6,564 nt of DNA from JALYNX01 sp044867525 (GTDB taxonomy: Bacteria > Actinomycetota > Acidimicrobiia > Spongiisociales > ZC4RG35): positions 1 to 6,564 of the forward strand of contig JBIOVB010000083.1 in the NCBI GenBank assembly GCA_044867525.1, in the 5' to 3' direction. Below the pieces are notes generated by a model. It saw nothing but the letters and a program-made list of their open reading frames with translations, was not told where the DNA came from and ran no database searches. A program made the translations under genes and the position numbers. This document shows, in pieces, positions 1 through 5,886 of this stretch. The stretch's first letter is position 1, and every line of letters begins with the position of its first letter.

Positions 1-842
1 GACCCCCAAGCCGAGATCGGGACTCCGAAGCCCTCGGTGATTCCAACCACCCACTCGGTCTCGCCGCTCAGCGGGTCGAACCGGGCGAGCCCAACCGAGA
101 CCAGCTCGGGGTCCTCGGGCACGGGCCGGGTGGCGGCGATCAGAAGATCCTCGTCGATGGATCCGATGAGCCGAATCGGGGCCCAGTCCTCGGTCAGGGC
201 GTAGTCGACGGTCTCGCCCGTCGTCACCTCGGTCAACGTGCGGTCCCCCCCGGTCTCCAGGAGATAGACCCCGTTGGTCGTGGACACCCAGTTCGACTCG
301 TTCTCTATTCGGATCCCGGTGTTGGCCCAGGTCTGCAGGGTCGGATCACCTCCGTATAGGGCCCCTCCGATGGTGAGCGATCGGGAAGTGGCGGCCGCTG
401 ACACCTGGTCGTCGGCTTCGGAGGCGGGAACCTGTTCGTAGTCGGTCCGGATCATGACCCCCATGTACACCCGCTCCGGGTCCTCGGGGTTGGCGCCCAA
501 GGTCAGAGCCGCCGATGCGTCTGCCCCCTCGCGGATGATGTCGACCTCGATCTCGTCCCCGACTGCCTGCTGATCTAGGGCCTCGCGCAGCTGCTCGGTG
601 TCCATGGTGCCAGTGCCGTTCACCGCCACGATCACGTCACCGGCCTCGAGCACCCCGTCGGCCGCGGTGTCAACCATGACCTCGCTGACCATGATGCCTC
701 GTGGCTCACCGATGAGGAACGAGCAGGCGACCGGCGGGTCGAGGACCTCCCCCACATCGGGAAGGGTGGATCGGGTTGGGGGGGCGGTCACGCATGAAAC
801 CAGGCCGGCGAGGAGGGCCGAGCCGGCGATGATTCTGCGCAC
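1..842 (-). CDS. PDZ-domain lipoprotein, 3' end missing (off left edge)
   Basis: The 280 visible codons run without a stop to base 1, so the C-terminus lies outside the window. The N-terminus is a lipoprotein signal: MRR, a hydrophobic stretch, then the lipobox LVSC with lipidated Cys17, followed by a Pro/Thr-rich linker. This predicts an exported protein anchored on the outer face of the cytoplasmic membrane. Residues about 46-116 form a PDZ domain, with GIMVSEVMVDTAADGVLEAG followed by DVIVAVNG and an L-x(2)-AL helix. PDZ domains bind peptide C-termini or extended strands. Residues about 155-280 are rich in short beta-like segments (LARFDPLSGETEWVVGI) and could start a beta-propeller, but that is a guess. 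No protease catalytic motif is visible in this part. The GTG start at 842-840 is chosen because it gives a clean signal peptide and lies 7 nt after a TACTCT -10 element; there is no Shine-Dalgarno. Function and partner are unknown. Confidence 0.85.
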   Translation of the reverse strand, partial: MRRIIAGSALLAGLVSCVTAPPTRSTLPDVGEVLDPPVACSFLIGEPRGIMVSEVMVDTAADGVLEAGDVIVAVNGTGTMDTEQLREALDQQAVGDEIEVDIIREGADASAALTLGANPEDPERVYMGVMIRTDYEQVPASEADDQVSAAATSRSLTIGGALYGGDPTLQTWANTGIRIENESNWVSTTNGVYLLETGGDRTLTEVTTGETVDYALTEDWAPIRLIGSIDEDLLIAATRPVPEDPELVSVGLARFDPLSGETEWVVGITEGFGVPISAWG

Positions 843-848
843 CGGAGC

Positions 849-854
849 AGAGTA
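849..854 (-). promoter_or_regulatory. -10 element for a leaderless PDZ-lipoprotein transcript
   Basis: On the minus strand TACTCT (TANNNT) ends 7 nt before the first base of the GTG start at 842. This is the spacing expected if transcription begins at the start codon itself, giving a leaderless mRNA. No good -35 hexamer is visible at 17-18 nt. The absence of any Shine-Dalgarno before this start fits the interpretation. Confidence 0.45.
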
Positions 855-883
855 CCGGCACGTGAGTTGATAACCCCGGTGAC

Positions 884-889
884 TAGCGT
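884..889 (+). promoter_or_regulatory. -10 element for a leaderless add transcript
   Basis: TAGCGT (TANNNT) ends 7 nt before the A of the add start codon at 896, so the predicted transcription start coincides with the ATG. The -35 position (about 861-866) is weak. There is no Shine-Dalgarno in the bases before the ATG. The arrangement mirrors the divergent promoter at 849-854, and the two promoters share the 53-nt gap between the genes. Confidence 0.45.
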
Positions 890-895
890 GGCCCG

Positions 896-1963
896 ATGCC
901 GCTGCCTTCGGTGCTGCTCCACGACCATCTCGACGGTGGGGTGCGGCCGCAGACAGTGATCGACCTCGCTGCCGAGATCGGGTACCAGGCGCTCCCCACC
1001 GACGACGCCGCAGTGCTGGCCGCCTGGTTCGACCAGCGCGAGTCCGGATCCCTCCAGCGGTATCTCGGCGCCTTCGAACACACGATCGGGGTGATGCAGA
1101 CGGCAGACGCCCTGGAGCGTGTGGCCCATGAGGCTGCCGTCGACCTCGCCGCCGACGGCGTCGTCTACGCCGAGATCCGGTTTTGCCCTGCGCTGCACAC
1201 GGATCGGGGCCTGCAAACGGCGACGGTGGTCGAAGCCGTGGCCTCGGGGCTGGCGATGGGCGCCCAAGACACCGGGATGCGTTGGGCGTTGATCATCGAC
1301 GCTCTTCGCCACCGTGGAGACAGCCTGGAGATGGCACGCCTTGCAGCCGCCAGCCGGCACCTCGGAGTCGTCGGGGTCGACCTTGCCGGCCCCGAAGCCG
1401 GACATCCTCCAGAGCGCCATCTCCCAGCCTTTCGGCTCGCCCGAGCCCAGGGGCTCCGACTGACCATCCACTCCGGTGAGAATGCCGGTTCCCACGGAGT
1501 CTCCTTCGTCGCCTCGGCCATGGACAGATGCGGGGCGGAGAGGCTGGGGCATGCCGTCGAGTTGGCGCATGACTGTGTGATCGAGGACGGCGAGATCGTG
1601 AAGATGGGAGCGGTCGCGTCCCGAGTCAGGGAACGGCGGATTGCCCTCGAGATGTGCCCGGCGTCCAACCTCGCGACCAGTGGGTTGGCACCAGAACAGC
1701 ACCCGGTGGGCGCCTTCTACCGTGCCGGCTTCAACGTCACTCTGAGCACGGACAATCGACTGATGAGCGCTACCTCCATGCCGGCCGAATTCGACTTCGT
1801 GTCCAACTATCACGGTTTCGGTGTCGACGACCTGGCCCTAACCACCTGGCGCAGCCTGGACGCCGCCTTCTGCCCCTGGGAGACCAAGGCGGAGCTCTGG
1901 GAGGATGCGATCGCCCCCGCTTACGCGGCCGCAGGAGCCGACATCGAGCGCGCCTGGCGATGA
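896..1963 (+). CDS. add: Adenosine deaminase
   Basis: This 355-residue cytoplasmic enzyme should hydrolyse adenosine and 2'-deoxyadenosine to inosine or deoxyinosine plus ammonia, in purine salvage. It is full length for the family and its metal site is intact. HDHLDGG supplies zinc ligands His9 and His11, His192 lies in IHSGE with catalytic Glu195, His219 lies in LGHA, and Asp286 in STDNR is the last zinc ligand. YAEIRFCP (91-98) and CPASN (254-258) are further family signatures. The residue after Asp286 is Asn rather than the Asp of mammalian ADA; I recall TDN as normal in actinobacterial enzymes. Adenine deaminase and AMP deaminase are less likely given HDHLDGG and overall length. The ATG start is supported by the motif at residues 9-15 and by a -10 element placed for leaderless transcription. 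Its stop overlaps the tdh start (ATGA), so the two are probably co-transcribed. Confidence 0.95.
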   Translation: MPLPSVLLHDHLDGGVRPQTVIDLAAEIGYQALPTDDAAVLAAWFDQRESGSLQRYLGAFEHTIGVMQTADALERVAHEAAVDLAADGVVYAEIRFCPALHTDRGLQTATVVEAVASGLAMGAQDTGMRWALIIDALRHRGDSLEMARLAAASRHLGVVGVDLAGPEAGHPPERHLPAFRLARAQGLRLTIHSGENAGSHGVSFVASAMDRCGAERLGHAVELAHDCVIEDGEIVKMGAVASRVRERRIALEMCPASNLATSGLAPEQHPVGAFYRAGFNVTLSTDNRLMSATSMPAEFDFVSNYHGFGVDDLALTTWRSLDAAFCPWETKAELWEDAIAPAYAAAGADIERAWR

Positions 1964-2994
1964 GGGCCCTGGTCAAGCACTCCGACGAGACAGGGCTCCG
2001 GCTCGACGAAGTGCCGATACCGGCGATCGGGCCTGATGACGTCCTGATCGAGGTCATCACCGCGGGAATCTGCGGCACCGACATCCACATCTACAACTGG
2101 GACGAGTGGGCTCAGGCCACGATTCCGGCACCCATGACCATTGGCCACGAGTTCGCCGGAAGGATCGTCGATATCGGGCCCAATGTCTCCGGGTTCGAGG
2201 AGGGCGAGATCGTCGGCGCCGAGGGCCACGTGGTATGCGGGCGCTGTCGCAACTGCCTCGCCGGGCGCCGCCACTTGTGCCAGGAGACCAAGGGGATCGG
2301 TGTCAATCTTCCGGGAGCCTTCGCCGACTTCGTCGCCATCCCCAAGACCAACGTGTGGAGGCACATACCGGGAATCGATCTTGGGATCGCCGCCATCTTC
2401 GACCCGTTCGGGAACGCGGTCCACACCGCACTCGAGTTCCCGGTCCTGGGTGAAGACGTCCTCATCACGGGGGCCGGGCCGATCGGGCTCATGGCGGCGG
2501 CGGTGGTAGCCCAGGCCGGGGCCCGCAACGTGGTGATCACCGATGTCAACCCGTACCGGCTGGATCTGGCGAAGCGGATGGGGGCGACCAGAGCAGTCGA
2601 CATCCGAATCGAGGACCTTCAGGACGTGCAGGAGGAGCTGGGGATGACCGAGGGGTTCGATGTCGCCCTCGAGATGTCGGGCCAGGCATCGGCGCTCGAC
2701 GACATACTCCAGAACACGATCCACGGGGCCAACGTCGCCTTGCTCGGCATCCCCTCCGACCCCTACCCAATCGACTGGAGCACGGTGATCTTCAACATGC
2801 TCAACCTCAAGGGCATCTACGGGAGGGAGATGTTCGAGACCTGGTACAAGATGAACGTCCTCATCGGCGCCGGCCTTGACATCTCTCCGGTGATAACACA
2901 TCGCTTCGATGTCGAGCAGTACGACTCCGCATTCGGGGTCGCCGCCTCCCACGAGTCGGGCAAGGTCCTGATCAGATGGGGCAATCAAGGCTGA
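1960..2994 (+). CDS. tdh: L-threonine 3-dehydrogenase (zinc, NAD-dependent)
   Basis: This 344-residue medium-chain dehydrogenase oxidises L-threonine with NAD+ to 2-amino-3-ketobutyrate, which Kbl normally cleaves to glycine and acetyl-CoA. Catalytic zinc residues are Cys38 (GICGTD), His63 and Glu64 (GHEF), and His90 sits in AEGH. The structural zinc site is Cys93, Cys96, Cys99 and Cys107. The Rossmann loop is GAGPIG (171-176), with Asp195 at the end of the next strand as expected for NAD preference. Long stretches match my memory of E. coli Tdh, including FDPFGNAVHTAL, ELGMTEGFDVALEMSG and KGIYGREMFETWYKM, so this is specifically Tdh and not a generic alcohol or sorbitol dehydrogenase. The start is the ATG at 1960, giving an ATGA overlap with add; the frame is open further upstream, but that part only shadows add. 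No Shine-Dalgarno is well placed, so translation probably depends on coupling. No kbl is present in the window, and none lies next to tdh. Confidence 0.96.
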   Translation: MRALVKHSDETGLRLDEVPIPAIGPDDVLIEVITAGICGTDIHIYNWDEWAQATIPAPMTIGHEFAGRIVDIGPNVSGFEEGEIVGAEGHVVCGRCRNCLAGRRHLCQETKGIGVNLPGAFADFVAIPKTNVWRHIPGIDLGIAAIFDPFGNAVHTALEFPVLGEDVLITGAGPIGLMAAAVVAQAGARNVVITDVNPYRLDLAKRMGATRAVDIRIEDLQDVQEELGMTEGFDVALEMSGQASALDDILQNTIHGANVALLGIPSDPYPIDWSTVIFNMLNLKGIYGREMFETWYKMNVLIGAGLDISPVITHRFDVEQYDSAFGVAASHESGKVLIRWGNQG

Positions 2995-3004
2995 TCGCGG
3001 AGCA

Positions 3005-3035
3005 AGGCGTGATCGAGTTCCGGTGAACCACGCCT
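3005..3035. terminator. Bulged hairpin between convergent genes, possible bidirectional terminator
   Basis: AGGCGTG (3005-3011) pairs perfectly with CACGCCT (3029-3035). Directly inside the 3' arm, GAAC (3025-3028) pairs with GTTC (3017-3020) around the loop CGGT, leaving ATCGA (3012-3016) as a one-sided bulge. It fills most of the 40-nt gap between the tdh stop and the opposing hydrolase stop, and the 3' arm touches the hydrolase stop codon. There is no U-tract on either strand, so it is not a canonical intrinsic terminator; U-less hairpins are known in actinobacteria. Confidence 0.4.
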
Positions 3036-3844
3036 CAGATCCGGGCGTCTATCCAGTCGATCATCTCACGCACCAGGTCCGGCCCCTCCGGCTCGTTGAG
3101 GATCTCATGACGCAACGACGGATAGAGCCGTCGCTCGAAACCAGGCAGCTCGGCCAGGAAAGCGGTCGACTGAGGGGGAACGATGGTGTCGGCCCCACCA
3201 TGCAGGACCAAGGTCGGGACGTCGATCCGGGTCGCGTCTGCCGTTATCTCGCTCATTGCGTTGAACAGGTGATCGCCGAGCCGTGGCGTCGTCTTGCGCC
3301 ACACCAGGGGGTCGGAGAAATACGCCTCACCCACCGCCGGGTCCCGGGAGAGCTGTTCTCCCTTCAGGGAGTTGGGGATTGACATGGTGGGCGCCAACCG
3401 GGCACCGATGCTTGCAAGGACCCGTTGCCACCCGGCTCCACCACTGAACGCCGGAGCACTCAGCACCAAGAGGTTCGGGGAGGGCCGGCCCGAGATCACG
3501 TAGCCGGCAGAGAGCGTGCCTCCCATCGAGTGCCCGAAGAGAACCACCGGGACGCCGGCGGATCGCGCCGAGCCCAGATGTCTCTCGATCTGATCGTGGT
3601 AGGTGCTCCAGTCGGCAATGTCCCCGCGCCGACCGCCCGAGCCTCCGAAGCCGAACAGGTCGAATGAGCGGACCGCGATGCCGGCATCGGAGAGCATGGA
3701 ACCGGTGCGCTCGTAGCGGCCGGAGTGCTCGGCGATGCCGTGCACAACGACCACCACCGCCCGTGGCGGACCCTCCGTGGACCACTCCCGCACCTGCTCT
3801 ATGCCAAAGGCCTCGTCGATCTCAGGTCGGGACCGGCTATGCAC
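3035..3844 (-). CDS. Alpha/beta hydrolase, monoacylglycerol-lipase-like
   Basis: This 269-residue alpha/beta-hydrolase belongs to the Hydrolase_4 / serine aminopeptidase S33-like group. HG at 35-36 (VVHGIAEHSGRY) builds the oxyanion hole. The nucleophile is Ser106 in GHSMGG, the acid is Asp219 in HGGADTIVPP, and the base is His246 in LRHEILNEPE. The HGxxEHxxRY pattern, the LVLSAPA strand after the nucleophile and the RHEILNEPE ending closely resemble mycobacterial monoacylglycerol lipase Rv0183 as I remember it. The likely reaction is hydrolysis of monoacylglycerols or related short esters, but lysophospholipase or another esterase activity is equally compatible. No signal peptide is seen, so it is probably cytoplasmic or peripheral to the membrane. 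The GTG start at 3844 has a strong GGAGG 8 nt upstream. It is the last gene of the minus-strand cluster, 20 nt after the preceding stop. No metabolic link to gcvT is evident. Confidence 0.9.
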   Translation of the reverse strand: MHSRSRPEIDEAFGIEQVREWSTEGPPRAVVVVVHGIAEHSGRYERTGSMLSDAGIAVRSFDLFGFGGSGGRRGDIADWSTYHDQIERHLGSARSAGVPVVLFGHSMGGTLSAGYVISGRPSPNLLVLSAPAFSGGAGWQRVLASIGARLAPTMSIPNSLKGEQLSRDPAVGEAYFSDPLVWRKTTPRLGDHLFNAMSEITADATRIDVPTLVLHGGADTIVPPQSTAFLAELPGFERRLYPSLRHEILNEPEGPDLVREMIDWIDARI

Positions 3845-3852
3845 GATTCTTT

Positions 3853-3857
3853 CCTCC
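3853..3857 (-). promoter_or_regulatory. Ribosome binding site for the alpha/beta hydrolase
   Basis: GGAGG on the minus strand (within GGGAGGA) is followed by 8 nt and then the GTG at 3844. It is the clearest Shine-Dalgarno in the window and fixes this non-ATG start. It lies in the 20-nt gap after the preceding gene. Confidence 0.8.
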
Positions 3858-3864
3858 CGGATTG

Positions 3865-4368
3865 TCAGTCGAACGAGAACTTGGTGAGATCCGCGGGGAA
3901 CTGGGCCCAGGCAATGGCTCTGCTCGGTTCCAGCACGTGGAGGCCGCCCGAGGCCTCGCCCGACCAGGAATCGGGCCCAGGTGAGTACCCGAGAGTCCCG
4001 TATTTGCGTATGAATTCGGCCGACAGGCGGTCCCCAAGCTCACCCACCACCGGGTCGGGCACCGTGGAAGCACCCTCCACGATGGTCACTTCGACCCCGC
4101 TCTCCAGGTGAAGCGCGCAGTGCGGATTGGCCTCCAGGTTCCTGGAATGTCGGGTGAAGGGAGACCCGTCGTACCAGAATTTGTGATCGAGCCACACCCC
4201 CCAGCGAGGGACGACGTGCGGGCGGCCGTCGGGACGGGTCGTCCCCAGCCAGTAGTGGATGGCTTCGACCAATCGTGTCTCAACAGCCTCCCATTCCAGG
4301 TACTCCCCTGCATCGGTAACCCCGTAGCCTTCGGGCATCTCGGGGCGGCCGGTGCGATGTGCGGTCAC
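3865..4368 (-). CDS. Pyridoxamine 5'-phosphate oxidase-fold (split barrel) flavoprotein
   Basis: The 167-residue protein has the split-barrel flavin-binding fold of the PNPOx / flavin-deazaflavin oxidoreductase superfamily. Diagnostic stretches are the N-terminal GRPEMPEGYG, IHYWLGTTRPDGRPHVVPRW (38-57) with GVWLD (57-61), and RHSRNLEANPHCALHLESG (73-91), in which the basic residues usually contact the cofactor phosphate. Relatives use FMN or F420, and I cannot tell which applies here. The substrate is unknown, and true PdxH activity is unlikely because the characteristic PdxH C-terminus is absent. The start is GTG at 4368: AGGA at 4380-4377 lies 8 nt upstream and the gap to the gcvT stop is 10 nt. 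An in-frame upstream start at 4476 would add 36 basic residues and overlap gcvT by about 100 nt, so it is rejected. An ATG at 4338 is possible but has worse spacing. It is fourth in the minus-strand cluster. Confidence 0.85.
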   Translation of the reverse strand: MTAHRTGRPEMPEGYGVTDAGEYLEWEAVETRLVEAIHYWLGTTRPDGRPHVVPRWGVWLDHKFWYDGSPFTRHSRNLEANPHCALHLESGVEVTIVEGASTVPDPVVGELGDRLSAEFIRKYGTLGYSPGPDSWSGEASGGLHVLEPSRAIAWAQFPADLTKFSFD

Positions 4369-4378
4369 ATCGCTGATC

Positions 4379-5452
4379 CTATGACGGTCCCAGGGCGCCG
4401 GGCCCGACCCTCTTGTGAAACGGAGGCTTGGTGATCTTCGCCGGGACCCAACGTTCCCTGATCTCGATCCGGGCATCGTCCACTCTCGGGCCCGGAGGTG
4501 GAGACACGTAGGCCAGTGCCACTCCGACGCCGAGCATCGGGCTCAGGTTCCCCGAGGTCACCTCGCCCTCCCCGTTCTCGGTACGCACGGCGTGGCCATG
4601 GCGCGGAATCCCCCGTTCCTGGAGCACGAGCCCGATCAAGAGGCGATCCACCCCCTCGGCCTCCTGGGCCCGGAGGCTTTCCCTGCCCAGGAACTCGTGG
4701 TCGAGGTCTACTGCGAACCCGAGCCCAGCTTCATAGGGCGTCGTAGTCTCATCGATGTCCTGGCCCCAGAGAGGCAGGCCGGCTTCGAGGCGAAGGGTGT
4801 CCCGCGAGCCGAGGCCACACGGCGTCACCCCCTGATCGATGAGCAGGGACACCAGTTTTCGGGCGGCCGACGGCGCGAGGCAGACCTCGCCTCCCTTCTC
4901 CCCGGTGTACCCGGTGCCGGCCAGCACCACGGTGCTTTCCTCCCATTGCAGCTCGGCCACCATGGAGCGTACGGGCCGGACTCCGAGGGCCTGCTCGAGG
5001 AAATCGGGAGCCCGGGGGCCCTGGACCGCGAGCAGTGCCGTGTCTTCCCGGAGATCCCGGGCCTTGCATCCCGGCCGCTCCGAGAACAACGACATCACCC
5101 GATCCTGGTTGGCCGCGTTGGGCATGACCCAGAACCGCTCGGCGCCCAACCACCAGATGATCAGATCATCGATGATCCCGCCGTCCTCGTTCAGGATCAT
5201 CGTGTACTGCGTCTTTCCGGGCTCGATCCGTTCGATCTCGTTGCAGAGCAGGGCGCGCACGGCGGCGTGGGCGCCGGGACCGGTGAGCTCGAATCGCCCG
5301 AGGTGGCTCACGTCGAACCACCCGGCATCGGCCCGCACTGCCTTGTGCTCGGCGATCACGGATTCATATGAGACGGGGAGCTCCCAATCGCCGAACTCGA
5401 CGAAACGACCCCCGAGGTTGCGATGGAGGTCGTCGAGAGGCGATCGCTTCAT
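4379..5452 (-). CDS. gcvT: Aminomethyltransferase, glycine cleavage system T protein
   Basis: GcvT takes the aminomethyl group of glycine, carried on the lipoyl arm of GcvH, and transfers it to tetrahydrofolate, yielding 5,10-methylene-THF and ammonia. At 357 residues it is close to the usual 360-370. Family landmarks are in order: FVEFGDWELPVSY (17-29), GWFDVSHLGRFEL (44-56), ILNEDGGIIDD with the conserved Asp at 95-96 thought to act in catalysis, GYTGE (181-185), GLGSRDTLRLEAGLPLWGQD (213-232), EVTSGNLSPMLG in the C-terminal barrel, and a terminal KPPF. The GG after GYTGEK is a little unusual; many family members have an aromatic residue in that region. A YgfZ-type or sarcosine/dimethylglycine-oxidase paralogue is less likely because the GcvT-specific motifs are complete. 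The ATG start overlaps the preceding stop (ATGA). A GGGAG about 11 nt upstream is weak, so coupling is probable. GcvH, GcvP and Lpd are not in the window. Confidence 0.95.
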   Translation of the reverse strand: MKRSPLDDLHRNLGGRFVEFGDWELPVSYESVIAEHKAVRADAGWFDVSHLGRFELTGPGAHAAVRALLCNEIERIEPGKTQYTMILNEDGGIIDDLIIWWLGAERFWVMPNAANQDRVMSLFSERPGCKARDLREDTALLAVQGPRAPDFLEQALGVRPVRSMVAELQWEESTVVLAGTGYTGEKGGEVCLAPSAARKLVSLLIDQGVTPCGLGSRDTLRLEAGLPLWGQDIDETTTPYEAGLGFAVDLDHEFLGRESLRAQEAEGVDRLLIGLVLQERGIPRHGHAVRTENGEGEVTSGNLSPMLGVGVALAYVSPPPGPRVDDARIEIRERWVPAKITKPPFHKRVGPGALGPS

Positions 5453-5886
5453 CCGGTGAGCCGCTCTCCCCGGTCCTCGAGACGCACGATCTCGGGGCGG
5501 CCGGGAATGCGGGTCGGCGCAATCACATCCTCGAGGTGGTCGGGCTCCTCGAGCCCGTACTTGACCACCAGGTTCAGATAATCCCTCTGATAGAAGACTT
5601 TGCAGTTGACCTCGGGATAGAGCTCCTTGAGACGGCGCACCTTGCGGTTCTTCTTGGTGACCAGCTTCTGGTTCATCGTCGTGATCTCTATGAAGAGGTC
5701 GTCGTCGGGGAGGTAGAAGTCAGGTGTGAAATACTGAGTGGCGTTGCCGTCCTTGTCCCAAGCGATGGGGAAGGAACGGGGCTCGTACTCCCAAGAAACG
5801 CCGTAGAAATCGAGGAGGAGGGCGAACTGGCGCTCGCTGTTGTGAGCAAACTCGGTCTCGAGAGCCGAAGCTGTCTCCGTGGTCAA
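5449..5886 (-). CDS. PD-(D/E)XK nuclease-like protein of unknown function
   Basis: This 145-residue, highly charged soluble protein has no signal peptide or membrane segment. Its core resembles the PD-(D/E)XK fold: Glu18 in a first helix (HNSERQFALLLDFYGV), the strand YEPRSFPI, then TPDFYLP with Asp56, then LFIEITTM with Glu67, then a basic helix (KLVTKKNRKVRRLKELYP) and the strand KVFYQRDY. In active nucleases the second strand reads E-x-K; here it is Glu67-Ile-Thr69, with Lys74 and Lys78-79 further on, so the catalytic lysine is either replaced or displaced. I recall similar actinobacterial and other bacterial proteins with E-[IL]-T-T-[ML], all uncharacterised, so the change appears to be a subfamily trait. 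The start is a TTG at 5886 that overlaps the merR stop as TTGA, with AGGAG 4 nt upstream; no ATG or GTG is available before Met71. It is the second gene of the cluster, coupled to merR and gcvT. DNA, RNA or nucleotide binding is possible but unproven. Confidence 0.7.
   Translation of the reverse strand: MTTETASALETEFAHNSERQFALLLDFYGVSWEYEPRSFPIAWDKDGNATQYFTPDFYLPDDDLFIEITTMNQKLVTKKNRKVRRLKELYPEVNCKVFYQRDYLNLVVKYGLEEPDHLEDVIAPTRIPGRPEIVRLEDRGERLTG

Noticed and set aside
867..872. TTGATA as the -35 of the add promoter
   Set aside because: The distance to TAGCGT is only 11 nt, too short for a sigma-70-type promoter.
788..1813. Long open frame on the minus strand, 341 codons
   Set aside because: It is antisense to add, which has complete catalytic motifs. 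The translation resembles no family I know and results from the high GC content at third positions.
1654..1959. N-terminal extension of tdh by 102 codons in the same frame
   Set aside because: The extra residues are out-of-frame translation of the add 3' end and would give Tdh an unknown basic extension. The ATG at 1960 matches the family's N-terminus and forms an ATGA overlap.
1921..2988. Long open frame on the minus strand, 355 codons
   Set aside because: It is a shadow of tdh, whose zinc and NAD motifs are intact on the plus strand.
4369..4476. Earlier start for the PNPOx-fold gene at 4476
   Set aside because: It would overlap gcvT by about 100 nt and add an Arg/Ser-rich tail unlike the family. 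GTG at 4368 has an AGGA at good spacing and places the typical GRPxMPxGYG near the N-terminus.
4415..5371. Long open frame on the plus strand, 318 codons, antisense to gcvT
   Set aside because: Rich in Pro, Arg and His with no family resemblance; the gcvT frame on the other strand is unambiguous.
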